A stretch of DNA of 40,000 bases from Prorocentrum cordatum (lineage: Eukaryota; Sar; Dinophyceae; Prorocentrales; Prorocentraceae), in the NCBI GenBank assembly GCA_963575745.1, contig CAUYUJ010014547.1:1-40000 (forward strand), given 5' to 3'. The notes below the pieces were generated by a model. It saw only the letters and a list, made by a program, of their open reading frames with translations. It was not told where the DNA came from and ran no database searches. A program made the position numbers and the translations under genes. Of the stretch, positions 9,701 to 17,685 are shown piece after piece. Position 1 is the stretch's first letter; the number at the start of each line of letters is the position of its first letter.

Positions 9701-12700
9701 ATGTATGCACATTGTTGCGCATGTATGCATATGTGTAGTATGTATGCGTGTATAGATGTACGCATTTATGTACGTGTGTATGTATTATTGTATGTATGTA
9801 TGTATGTATGTATGTAGGTAGGTATGTAGGTATGTAGGTATGTATGTATGTATGGATGTATAAACCTGTACGCCTGTATGTATGTCGGCAGGTGGGTAGG
9901 TAGGTAGGTAGGTAGGTAATTCGGTAGGTAGGTCGGTATGTGTGGTTGTATGTCTGTACTTGTGTATGTGTGTGTTCGTGTACGTGTGTATGTATGTATG
10001 CATGCATGTATGTATATGCATATATACAAATATGAATGGATGCATGCATCCGTGCATGCAATTGTGTATGTAGGAATATATACATATATATAATGTAATA
10101 TAATATAATATATATAATATTATATACACATATATACATACACACGATCCCTATTACATGACACGACAAGATCCGCGGGGTATGGAGCGCACCTGATTCC
10201 AGGCTCTCCGGGAGCACCGGCGGAGGCCCCGAAAGAGTCTTCCAGGGCAGCCCCCGGATCGTCCAGGTAGCACATGAGCGCTCTAGACGGGCACAGGCAG
10301 CCTCAAGACAGCTCAAGAGTCCCCAAAGACGCACCAAGAGGCATCCAAAACGCCTCCGAAGGGCCACGGAGGCCCTCAAAAGACTCCCTAGGCGGCCTGA
10401 GAAGCCTCCAAGGGCCTCCAAGAAGTCCTTCAGGAAGGCCCGAAAGGGTCAAAATCTCCTTTCGTTTTTGAATGATTCAAGCATGTGTTCTATTCGGCCT
10501 TCCGACGGCCCGAGACGGCCCCAACGGCCCCCATGACCGCCCCAACATCGCCCAAGAGGCCAGCAAGATCGCCCCATGACGGCCCTAAAGGCCCTCAAGA
10601 CTGCCCCAAAAAAGCCCCAAGACGGCCCAAGTGACCTCCGCGATTCGCAGGATAGCTTCCAAGATAAAACTGAGACGCCCCAAGATGGCCCCAAGTCGGT
10701 TCAGAAGGGCTATCCAGACAGCTTGCGACAGCGTCAGACGCGTCGGGGCCTCCCTACGACGGTCACAGAGACTCCCAAGTTGCCCCCAACGGCCCCCAAT
10801 AGGCCCAAGGCGGCCCCCAAAACACCTTTCCCGACCACCCCTAGGAAACGCCGTGAGAACCCACAGGGCTGGTCCTTTGGCCTGGGCTACATCTCGCCTC
10901 CGGCTTGAATTTGGATTCGACGCTCGTTCTTCCCCCTCTCGCGTTCTCCTCGGGGTGGCCTCCGGGGACAACGAGGGCATGTCTTACATGATTCGGTACA
11001 GCTGACGTCTTTGCTGCCAGTGTGTTACACCATTCGCTTCCAGTGAACTGCATCATTTCCTTCCAATGTGTTGCATAAGCTCCTGTGTTGCACCATTTGC
11101 TTGAAGCGTGTTGCATCAAACGGGCAGTCGCATAAAAAAATACGAGTTGTCGCACGTTGCAGCTCCAGTCGGAAATTGATGCATTATTACCTACACGCCT
11201 CCGAAAAAGGGGCAATTCGACCGGTTGATCCGGCCCCAGAGCTGCTGGCGCGCACAATCCAGAAGGGGGAAATTCGTTCCTTCTCCTCCTCCCCGCGGCG
11301 CGGTATGCAGCCCCCCTGGCTCAAAGTTTTCTGGCCCACCTCGTCCCCATCCTCCACCGTCTGCTCTCGAGCTGGACGGTTGCTGCTCCAAGGCGAGCTT
11401 GGGGCTCGGAAGGCCTGATCCCCCAGGTCGGGGCTCATTGTCTGGATATTTCTTGAGGCCCGTACCTTGAGTCCAGGGAGAGGCTTAGGCGCCAGTTCGG
11501 CGACTGGGATTTGGTCTCCCGTGTCCGAGGTGGAAACGACATCTCTCTGAAATTGCTTCCCATTTCCAAGGGGAACCCAACCGCGACAAGAGTCCCGATC
11601 AGCCCCCTCCTGTGGACTCGCCCACGCAGACTACGGGAACCCACGCAGCCCCTGCACGGTCCGACGGAGGCTCTGCTGCCACGTCGACGCAAGGTTTGTG
11701 GGAACGCACAGGGCGCCCTTGAGATCCGAAAGAGGCCCAGCGGGGAACCCGCGTGGCTCGTGCAAGTTCCGACGGGGGCTCTCCTACCACATCGACGCAA
11801 GTTTTGTGGGAACGCACAGGGCGCCCCTGAGCTCCGAAAGGCGCCCGGCGCTCCAGCTGCAGGGGCCCGCGTGGCCCCTCCACGGTCCGACGGCGACTCT
11901 GCTGCCACACCGACGCAAGCTGTGGGCACCCACAGGGCGCCCCTGAGCTCCAAGAGCAGCCCACCCTGTCGTCTTCGTCGCTGTCATTTCCATCAGATCC
12001 CGCGTGGCCCCTCCACTGTCCGACGGCGACTCTGGTGCCACGCCGACGCAAGCTGTGGGCACCCACAGGGCTCCCCTGAGCTCCAAGAGCAGCCCACCCT
12101 GTCATCTTCGTCAGTGTCATTTCCGTCAGATCCCCCCTCCTCCGTAGGCGCCTAGGCTCAGACGGCCCCATGTTCTCTGGCTTTCGCAAGGCTGCTTCTG
12201 GAGCACGGTTCCTCCCTGGCTCTGCAACTGCGTTTCTCACAGGTCTGCAGTGCCGTCGCACGCGTCACACACGTCGTGCTGGCGACGACGGCCAATCCTT
12301 GCCTGCGCAGAGACGGCCCGCCTGTTGTGGCCGACCCGGCGCCCTTGAGCTGCATTGCTCCCGCTGTGGCCTCGACTTCCAACGTGAAGTTTCAGCGGCG
12401 CCCAAGTCAGACGAGCAACTCGAATATGCCGCACCTGCACAGCGAGTGCCCCCCAATCGTCTGGCCAGACACGCTCTCGACTGGAGAACACCTGCGCCCA
12501 ATGCGGCCTCACGGCACCCAGTGACGCATTCGCCCAAAACCAAAACTGGTCTGCAGCAGGGGTTTGCCGGGAGTGTGCCAAGAACGGACGCCCACCCCTT
12601 GAAGACGAACCCATCGCGGTCGGCGACATGACTCGGAGTTGCCCGCGCTGCTAAGCACGCCTGTTTCCTTGCGATCCATTCACACTCTTCTTCAACAGCG

Positions 12701-14643
12701 GCAAATGGGCCGTTTCCTGTAAAGACTTCCTCCCTTGGCCTTCTTCGGCTCTCCTGAGTGCGCAGGGACATGCCACGTGGCCTGCCAGCGATGCGAAGGG
12801 ACATCACAACCACGACGCTGTCACGAACACTCCCCGCCTCACCAGCTTTACAGCCGTCAGCCGCCGCTATAACAATAATTTGCTTTAGCAGTCCATGGGG
12901 TCCACGAGATCCAGAGCGCTGGTCCCGCCAAAGAGCTACGATACGAAGCTTACCTGCGCCCTTCCAATTTACACATACATGGCACCATGGACCGACGCCC
13001 ACTCTCAGCACAAGACTCCACCGCAATACGGCACCTCGCCATCGATCCTCAAGAACGTGCCCGACAGGCTGTCACACTACAGCTCGATAGACAGCTCCTC
13101 CAGCATCTTGAAGGCCTCCATCTGCCCAGGAATTAACCCTTCCATGACCGAGGTCGAGCGCCTCGGCGCAATGAGCCGCCAAGGACCCGACGCAGCTGCC
13201 CACCTCAAACGGGGCCCCGGCATCAACGAGCTCGCCGCCATCGTCGACGCCCCAAGCGGTGCTTGCGCCGAGCCGCGCGCTGTAGCAATCCGGCTGCCCT
13301 CCACGAGGGCCCGCCCGTGCGCGCGTCGTGCGCGCCCCGCGCAGGCCCGTGGGGTGCGCGTCGTTCGAAAGGGCACTTCTCGCAATGACAAGGAAATCCT
13401 GCAGGAGCGTATGACGAGGGGGTTTGGGACATCTCGAGATCACTCTGGTCCTCCTGCTGGTCCTCCTCCTCCTGGTCCTCCTGCTCCCCCGCCCCCTCCT
13501 CCTCCTGCGCAACAGTCGGGCCCCAGTGGTCGACGAAGGCTGCCTTCATCTGCTCGCGCTGGGAAACCACCTGGCCATCACCATCCCGAATTCCAGAAAG
13601 GTAAACGCGTTTGTCAAATGGGCTGCACAGGGCTCCTGTCCTCCTTATCCTCTTCATGCGTTCCCGAAGGCGTTGCTGCTTATGTTGATGTGGTGCTTGA
13701 TTGGCAACCTTGGCGACACGGTTCCTAGCTGGCACAACGACCGAACGGTGAAGTTCAGCAGAGAGACGAGCAAACGCATCTGGCCAGAAAACTTCCTGCC
13801 TGGTGACGTCGACACTCAGGATGTCCCGAACGAGGCTGTGGGAGCGCTGCAGCTCCCCTGCGAGGGTGATGCCCCCATGGAAGACAGCACGGGCAGCACG
13901 GCGCACCACCAAGTAGGGCGCAGATAAGCTCGACGGCTTCCCGAAGATTATTATATTTCTGGCTTAACGAGCTGCCTTACGCATGTGATCTCTAGTATAG
14001 TAGCGGTATAGTTCACCAGAGGGAAAAAGATCAGGAGGTTCAGCTTCGATCGCCATCTTCGAACAGTTTCCATACTCCTTACTGTGACACACGTCCTTCG
14101 GCATCGGCCTGTCCTCAGGCTTGAGCTGTGTCATCGGACGGATGCTAACTTCAACGGCAACGTGGTCCGACATTTTATGAACCTGAAGCACCCTGGGAAA
14201 CCCGATAACCTCGCCCCTTGTCGAATATTGCTTCAAAAACCACCCAAGAAAGTTGTGAACAACTCTGTCGATGCACGAGACGAAAAGGGTCCCAGGATAG
14301 AAATGCGACGGGCCCGAAGTCTGCAACTCTGTCATAGCTCCCAATACTTCTCTCCATGCACGAGGCGGAGGGGTAGAGGCAGGTGCAGGCTGGCCGTCAA
14401 GAGCCAAAAGTCGCGCCTCCGTGTGGCCAAAATTCAAGCCCCCTGTGATCCATGCCATCATGTTCAACGGGTCCCCGCGGGCTTCTTCCGGTTCCGTACG
14501 CATATGCGAGGGTGCATCTAGTAACTGGCTACGAGATAAGCCATGACTGTCAGTGTTGAAATGTGGGATATTGTGGGATACCACTCATATTGTTAGCAGC
14601 CCGGATCCGCATCAACAATACTCGCCCAGGCACATTCACGATG

Positions 14644-14680
<37 letters not shown>

Positions 14681-16418
14681 AGGATAACCACACATCTGCC
14701 TACGCTGCTCTGTGCGGGGGGGAACTTGGGGCGAAAAGTGGCCGCACAACCCGTGAGATAACAATCGGGACGGAAAAACAGGTAAACGAGAAGGACGAGG
14801 CGAGGTTGGAGTGGGGGAGAAAGTCCTGGATTTCGGCCTCAGAGCCGCGCGCCTCTTGCACAACAGCAATCGAGCCAGGACGGAGAGGCTTCCTGAGATA
14901 TCGAAATTTGCGCATGCGGACTGTTGCGTCAAAATACTATAAAACTGCCGTATTCCAAGTTACAGCTCAGACAGGTACTGGAGCAGCGAGGCCTCCACCC
15001 CACAAGGTGTGGGATCTGCTGAAGACTCTACTCTGGAGCACCATCGCTCGTGCGCAAGGCCAGGAAAAGCCTTCGTTCGATGTGATATCTCTCGATGCCC
15101 TCCGGCTGCATGTTGGTCAACACGTGCATGACATCAAGTATATCCGTGTCAGGGACCGGCCGAAGATGGACGAGCGGCTTCCAGTTCATGGACACCGAAA
15201 CTTTCTGCCTGTCGGCGTAGAAGGTGAGATGGGGATACACATCCGACAACACTTGTTTCGCCTGCTTGCGCGCGATCTCCCTCTGAATATGCTCCGCGTT
15301 TTTGTTGGACCCGACATGAACTTCTCCTGGACCAGCTGCCACTGATAGATCATGAGGGTTTCGCCACTGACCGCCGCGCTGTGCCAGACGAGTGGTAGTA
15401 AAGGCATGAGCAACTCGTCAGCTGGCGAATCCGAAAGCACCCTTGGCGCGCACCACGAAGCGCTTGGACGCCGGGTCACCCTCCAGTGGCCTCGCGCGCC
15501 CAGGGCTCCATGAGATTGAACACGTTTTGCTTCGCCATGAGGTCGCGGCAACGGACCACGATGATGCAAGGGTCTGTCTCTCTCGAATACGCCGTACCAG
15601 GACCAGCACAGATGATTGGGGCAGGCGCCGGTGCCGTGGCGATGCCCAACTCACGCTTCATCTCTGCACGAAGACGCTGTGCATCGGCAGTGACCTGGTC
15701 CATCCTCGACTTCTGCGCGGCCATGCATTGCTCAAGAACCGCGCTGCGCGCCTTCACTTCGGAGATTTGGGTGTCGATGGTGGAGGCGAAAGCCGAGCAT
15801 GAAGAAGAAACAGCCGTGACCCCGGTGTCGACTTTCGTGTTGGCCGAGTCCTTGACCGCGTCAGCCGCGAAAACGAGTTCGGCATGAATCTTGTCGATGT
15901 ACGCCCGAATATATGCATCTTGTCGATGTACGCCCGAAGATATTCCGCTGCTGGTGCTGACGATGGACGAGCTCCACTTCCAGCAGCGGCAGGAGAGCCG
16001 CTGAAGTTCTCGACAGCCTGTCTCTTCGGGGTTTTCACGCCGCCAGTTCCTGCACATTTGGGCATCGTGCTTTGCTTGGCACCCACAAGCACTGATACAC
16101 GACTTTGAAGGGCCGTGAAAGGAATGGAATGGTTGGACAAAATGTGAGGCGCTGTGTCTTAGGAAGCTGGCTAGGGCCCCTCCCTCGTCAGCGGATAAGC
16201 GAAACACGAGACTCCAGGGTGCAGGGCAGGGCTTGTACTTGAGGCAACATGTCTACGGTTATCCTCCTCCTCGTTCCCCTCCTTCCCTTGCGCACTTTAA
16301 GAATAAGGCGACCACGACCACGATTACGACCGCGACCACGACGACGACGACGACGACAACGACGACAGCCCCCGCCTGAACCAGTGTCCCTCAGATTGCG
16401 CGCCGCCAGGACGGTGAC
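3703..16418 (-). CDS. C2-domain protein gene, four micro-exons (partial)
   Basis: C2 domains are beta-sandwich modules that usually bind membranes or lipids, often with Ca2+ held by loop aspartates. Four minus-strand islands read in order as one C2 domain: VTVLAARNLRDT (16382-16418), ILGDISDPYVVASLGGQ (9011-9063), VHRTPVVKNDL (6163-6195) and DPVWNWGNSFTFEL plus TEGRAP (3703-3763). Reading phase is kept at every junction: 1, 0 and 0. Every exon starts directly after AG with a G. Donors are GT, GC, GA and GT. Aspartates in LRDT and SDPYV sit where loop-1 Ca2+ ligands lie in the family. The last strands, with the usual second Asp pair, are not found, and neither gene end was seen. A ferlin, synaptotagmin-like or other multi-C2 protein are all possible. 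No transcript data support the joins. Confidence 0.72.
3907..4075. mobile_element. 169-bp inverted-repeat (MITE-like) element
   Basis: The left arm (3907 to about 3950) contains GGGGATGGACAGACCCCCC, TTAGTAAAACGTGG and TTTAGTGAA. The right arm (about 4028-4075), reverse-complemented, contains GGGGGTGGACAGAACCCCC, CAGTGACACGTCG and ATTAGTGAATT. Outer ends match closely and inner parts are diverged. No coding capacity. It lies inside the inferred C2 intron between exons 3 and 4. Target-site duplications were not resolved. Confidence 0.55.
4299..4421. mobile_element. 123-bp TIR element (MITE-like), copy 1
   Basis: Ends in inverted repeats CCATCGCTCGGACGT (4299-4313) and ACGTCCGAGCGCTGC (4407-4421), 13 of 15 bases paired. 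It differs from 34444-34566 at about six positions. In this copy only, a further pair GGGGCCTGATGAG (4282-4294) and CTCATCAGGCCCC (4429-4441) extends the hairpin. It lies in the inferred intron between C2 exons 3 and 4. No open frame of note; mobilisation would need a transposase from elsewhere. Confidence 0.75.
4440..4764. other. Unassigned stretch
   Basis: Moderately complex, GC-rich sequence with overlapping open frames on both strands. None matches a family I recognise. Confidence 0.4.
4765..4875 (+). repeat. Dispersed repeat family D, copy 2
   Basis: Diverged copy of 2627-2775 in the same orientation. As at copy 1, a (GGA/CTC)n tract lies within a few hundred bases. Confidence 0.45.
4990..5065. 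repeat. (GGA)n microsatellite
   Basis: Polypurine tract on the plus strand just upstream of composite repeat E. Confidence 0.9.
5085..5520 (+). repeat. Composite repeat E, locus 1 (module + 5 tandem units)
   Basis: Starts with a short form of the E module (GGGCGTCTCGCCCGAGAC, GCTTATGATCCTGAGGC). Five units follow, with starts near 5171, 5261, 5347, 5430 and 5512 (82-90 bp). Each unit carries a GGAGGGCGGGTGG-type start, TTTTCAACATGTGGCTC and CGCCTTAGCGCCGCGCAC. In the first unit, GTGGCTC runs straight into a 45-bp (CTC)n tract at 5203-5247. Confidence 0.75.
5551..5770 (+). repeat. ~75-bp tandem repeat, 3 copies
   Basis: Copies start near 5551, 5627 and 5701 with AGGAATGGTGTCCTGG-like words, followed by GATTGTCA-GCGCAAC and TTGATTCG-GG-GTTGAA. 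A partial copy follows composite repeat E at locus 4 (from about 38482), so the two repeats travel together. Confidence 0.6.
5810..6145. repeat. (CTC)n-rich tract
   Basis: Imperfect CTC trinucleotide block with CTG and TTCC interruptions. On the minus strand it follows C2 exon 3 and so lies at the 5' end of that intron. Confidence 0.85.
6163..6195 (-). CDS. C2-domain exon 3 (VHRTPVVKNDL)
   Basis: A 33-nt micro-exon, phase 0 at both ends. Acceptor CGCGAG at 6196-6201; donor G|GACCGT after 6163. The bases GGAC occur at this donor and again at the next acceptor, so the exact cut could slide within them. The peptide matches the C2 strand with an RTxVVKNDLxP motif. A GA donor is unusual in eukaryotes but known in dinoflagellates. 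Confidence 0.75.
6200..7470. other. Unassigned intronic-type DNA
   Basis: No gene recognised. Around 6395-6510 a degenerate TCAGAAG-C-GGCGG-TTCCGAG word repeats about five times; similar CTTCTGAGAAG words occur at 24960-25065. The rest is moderately complex and GC-rich. Confidence 0.45.
7588..7692. repeat. (CA)n tracts in a duplicated context
   Basis: Two CA-repeat patches, each next to a CTCTGCC or CTTCTGCC word (near 7580 and 7660). A similar word with CCCACACAC occurs near 7408, so this is a small local repeat with CA expansion. Confidence 0.55.
7858..8190 (+). repeat. Composite repeat E, locus 2
   Basis: A (CTC)n tract (7858-7925) is followed by the E module (AATAACTCCTCCCTGTCGCA, CAGGCGTTTCGTCTGAGAC, GCTTATGATTCTCAA), then two tandem units with CTCGCC/GTTAGCGCCGCGCACATT near 8075 and 8160. 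Same order and orientation as the other three loci. Confidence 0.7.
8252..8577 (-). repeat. ~89-bp satellite, array 1 (inverted relative to array 2)
   Basis: Unit starts at 8252, 8337, 8367, 8456 and 8545. Periods are 85 to 89 bp, with one 30-bp truncated unit. Each has GCATGCGTACC-GGGT, GGCACACCCCTCACACG and GGGAGCTCC. Its reverse complement matches units of the 17686-18390 array (GGAGCTCCCT, AAACGTGTGAGGGGTG). Confidence 0.8.
8597..8670 (+). repeat. GGGGACGTGCCA-type minisatellite next to array 1
   Basis: Short degenerate tandem words CAGGGGACGTGCCAGGAGACG. The same word family fills 17330-17680 beside satellite array 2. Confidence 0.55.
8690..8905. repeat. (CTC)n / (CGTCCT)n tract
   Basis: Imperfect pyrimidine-rich trinucleotide and hexanucleotide repeats ending in a short (GAC)n run. 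Confidence 0.85.
9011..9063 (-). CDS. C2-domain exon 2 (ILGDISDPYVVASLGGQ)
   Basis: A 53-nt exon. Acceptor CCGAG at 9064-9068; donor CAG|GCGCCC after 9011, a GC donor. It begins with two bases (GC) that complete a Gly codon with the G ending exon 1, and it ends in phase 0. SDPYV is the most recognisable C2 motif, whose Asp lies in Ca2+-binding loop 1. The exon sits between a (GA)n patch and a CTC block. Confidence 0.78.
9085..9290. repeat. (GA)n, (CA)n and (CAGG/CAGA)n microsatellites
   Basis: GA run near 9085-9110, then CA, then a tetranucleotide block CAGA/CAGG/GAAGG to about 9275. Confidence 0.9.
9291..10150. repeat. Long (TATG)n / (TA)n block
   Basis: About 860 bp of alternating purine-pyrimidine repeats: ATGT, GTATG, TATATA and GGTA. 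It is markedly AT-richer than its surroundings. Open frames encode His/Thr/Tyr/Ile or Met/Tyr/Val/Cys runs and are artefacts. Confidence 0.92.
10270..10850 (+). repeat. Degenerate CAAGA-GGCCCC minisatellite (family G), locus 1
   Basis: Short words such as CCCCAAGACGGCCC, CCTCAAGACTGCCCC and CCAAGATGGCCCC recur every 10 to 15 bp with heavy divergence. The same word family appears at 26830-26950 and 35560-35815. The two interrupted halves meet near 10460-10490. Confidence 0.6.
11018..11122 (+). repeat. ~23-bp tandem repeat, 5 units
   Basis: Units of 19 to 23 bp of the type CAGTGTGTTACACCATTCGC (first copy at 11018). Later copies read CAATGTGTTGCATAAGC and CTGTGTTGCACCATTTGC. Confidence 0.6.
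11123..11579. other. Unassigned stretch
   Basis: Moderately complex sequence with overlapping short open frames on both strands. No domain recognised. Confidence 0.4.
11580..12150 (+). repeat. 108-133-bp tandem repeat, about 4.5 units
   Basis: Anchor CCGACGG falls at 11661, 11769, 11887 and 12020. Each unit has CTCTGCTGCCAC, CGACGCAAG, GGGCGCCCCTGAG and GCGTGGCCCCTCCAC. The last two units carry an extra CATTTCC-TCAGATCCC segment. Frames stay open on both strands only because units lack stops. Unit lengths are not a constant multiple of three, which argues against a repeat protein. Confidence 0.75.
12341..12654 (+). pseudogene. Tandem CxxC zinc-finger fragment, frameshifted
   Basis: The last unit reads CAQCG, then SDAF, QNW and CREC (C-x2-C, 24 residues, C-x2-C), ending in SCPRC and a stop at 12652-12654. 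A preceding unit has CSRCG in one frame (from 12356) and SFSGAQ with CRTC in another, so a frameshift falls near 12385. The CxxC-F-Q/W-CxxC layout resembles Stc1-like zinc fingers, which I recall as repeated in dinoflagellate proteins; that assignment is tentative. Upstream frames show no further clear unit. It lies antisense in the inferred first C2 intron. Confidence 0.45.
12655..12849. other. Short unassigned stretch
   Basis: No feature recognised between the zinc-finger fragment and the truncated end of the LINE-like element. Confidence 0.4.
12850..13920 (-). pseudogene. LINE post-endonuclease linker and start of RT
   Basis: The frame at 13912-13223 contains LCSPFDKRVYLSGIRDGDG and AAFVDHWGPT, a conserved stretch just before the RT in these elements. 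An Asp/Glu/Gln-rich expansion follows, from the (TCCTCC)n patch at 13445-13510. Further down, a piece with GLIPGQ (about 13140) may correspond to the RT motif containing F-PGRQ. No catalytic DD box follows before similarity is lost near 12850. Confidence 0.5.
13964..14950 (-). pseudogene. LINE endonuclease domain (Exo_endo_phos type)
   Basis: The N-terminal part (14915-14700 frame) shows SIAVVQEARGSEAEI, where QE is the usual metal-binding Glu motif. The C-terminal part (14584-13964) shows MTELQ, CIDRVV, and KMSDH near 14162-14170, the expected SDH catalytic end. Where the family has GD-N, this copy has GGLN, so the Asp appears lost. A (GA)n microsatellite at 14644-14680 interrupts the domain and the halves are in different frames. 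A dead copy. Confidence 0.7.
15028..16207 (-). pseudogene. LINE ORF1-like region
   Basis: The frame at 16207-15476 carries a helical, coiled-coil-like segment (ISEVKARSAVLEQCMAAQKS, then MDQVTADAQRLRAEMKREL), followed by Ala/Pro and a CIIVVR strand. The next pieces, in other frames, contain KRFVVRAKGAFGFAS (stop near 15418) and VHVGSNKNAEHIQREIARKQ, LTFYADRQ and VSMNWKPL (15342-15028). I recognise this order from dinoflagellate LINE proteins, where it lies upstream of the endonuclease. A 29-bp direct duplication (ATCTTGTCGATGTACGCCCG twice, 15890-15945) is internal. Confidence 0.6.
16382..16418 (-). CDS. C2-domain exon 1 of those recognised (VTVLAARNLRDT)
   Basis: A 37-nt micro-exon ending in phase 1. 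It is preceded on the minus strand by a pyrimidine-rich run and GGAGCCAGAG (acceptor AG|G; an upstream CCAG|AG cut is equally possible) and followed by G|GTTCAGG. The peptide is the classic first C2 strand, V-VL-ARNL-D, with a loop-1 Asp. Joined to the exon at 9011-9063 it gives a continuous C2 start. Confidence 0.72.
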
Positions 16419-16469
16419 CTCTGGCTCCGGGAGGAAGCGGCGAAGACAGGGGGGCAAGCAGGGCTTATC

Positions 16470-16483
16470 GGAAGAAAGAGGAG

Positions 16484-16515
<32 letters not shown>

Positions 16516-16680
16516 GGAAGAGGAGGAGGAGGGAGGATGAATGAAGGATGCCGAGGAGGAGAAAGAGATGGATGGAGGAGGAAGGAAGGAGGAAGGAGGA
16601 GGAAGGCAGGGGACGGGAGGAGGAAGGGAGAAGTGGAGGAGGAGACGGGAGGGAGGGAGGGAGGGAGGGAGGGAGGGACT
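16470..16680. repeat. (GGA)n / (GGGA)n tract
   Basis: Polypurine on the plus strand ending in a (GGGA)n run at 16646-16678. A second pure (GGA)n patch lies at 16857-16893. Confidence 0.9.
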
Positions 16681-16899
16681 GCGCAATCCACGATAATGTG
16701 GGGGACCCGCTGGGGTCCTCCTTCGCCACCGGCTGCGTCCGCCGCGGGATGCTGGCTGGAGCGTGCCCGTGGAGGCGTCGGGGGGTCGATTCCGAAGGGG
16801 TGCAGACGAAAGACGAACTGGAGGAATGATGGCGGCAGGAGGAGTGGCAATCGGAGGAGGAGGAGGAGGAGGAGGAGGAGGAGGAGGAGGAAGAAGCTC

Positions 16900-17329
16900 T
16901 CCTGTCGAAGAACTTCTGTCTGCCGCGCCAAGCACACGGATGAAAGGCAACTCGCTTCTCAACGTGATCGACCAACGAAGCCAGAGAGACATACATAATG
17001 TACCGAATGTCTAACTTGGGCAGTGGGCAGTGGCAATGCTGTGGATATCCATGGTGATGATACCGCGCCAAGGGCTGCGCTGTGCTTCGCTGTGCCATGC
17101 TGCAGTGTGCTGTTTCGGCTGTGTTGAACTGTGATGGGCTCCTTGCTGTTGTGGATCTCGTCGTCTTGAGCGTCGGTGTCCTGACCGAGCTGATCTGTAT
17201 CTTTGGCTCGAGCTGCACAAACGCATGGCCTGGACAGAGCTGGTTGAGGTCGAAACGTGCGGGTGACTCCACAAATTCGAGCTCAAGAACAGCTTCTGAT
17301 CCGAAACGGGACGAACCGGCATGGCGCTG
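16900..17329. other. Unassigned stretch
   Basis: Complex sequence with a minus-strand frame open from 17272. It contains TGTGCTGTG/GAACTGTG words near 17085-17130. One short minus-strand island near 17150-17195 (DTDAQDDEIHNSK) would satisfy the AG|G and G|GA boundary rule, but it is too short to call. Confidence 0.35.
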
Positions 17330-17680
17330 CGACGCGCCACGGGATGTGCCAGGGGCGCACCAGGGGATGCGCCAGGGGACCTGTCAGGGGACGTGCCATG
17401 AACTTGTCGGGGACCTGCCGCGGGACGCGCCGAGGAGCGCGCCATGGGGACGTTGTGCCAGGGGCCGCCCCCAAGGGGACGCGACGGGGCACGCGCCAGG
17501 GGACGCGGCAAGGGACGCGCCATGGAACGGGCAGGGGCATCGCCAGAGGGACGGCCAGGGCGGCACGCGCCGGAGGACGAGGCGAAGGAGTGTGCCACAG
17601 AAGACGCGTCAGAGGAGGCGGCAGTGGGAGGCGCCAAGGGGGGCACGCCAGGGGACGCGCCAAGGGCGTGCCACGGCGGG
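17330..17680 (+). repeat. GGGGACGYGCCA minisatellite
   Basis: Degenerate 10-18-bp words such as CAGGGGACGTGCCA, GGGGACGCGCCA and GGGATGCGCCAG recur across about 350 bp and lead into satellite array 2. Confidence 0.7.
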
Positions 17681-17685
17681 AGGCC

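Larger units (their letters stand above)
12850..16207 (-). mobile_element. LINE-like retrotransposon, 3'-truncated and decayed
   Basis: On the minus strand, in order: an ORF1-like coiled-coil region (16207-15476), a conserved follow-on block (15342-15028), an endonuclease/exonuclease/phosphatase-type domain (about 14950-13964), and the linker plus start of the RT (about 13920-12850). Frames change several times. The RT catalytic core is absent, and the sequence passes into unrelated DNA below about 12850. LINEs usually lose their 5' end, so a missing 3' end points to later deletion or rearrangement. It has the same orientation as the C2 gene, whose exon 1 ends only about 175 bp upstream. Confidence 0.7.

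Noticed and set aside
8662-9765. Long frames of His/Thr/Tyr/Ile and Cys/Met/Tyr residues
   Set aside because: Direct translation of CA, CAGG and TATG microsatellites.
11511-12261. Repeat protein encoded by the 108-133-bp tandem array
   Set aside because: Unit lengths are not consistently multiples of three and the frame drifts between units on both strands.
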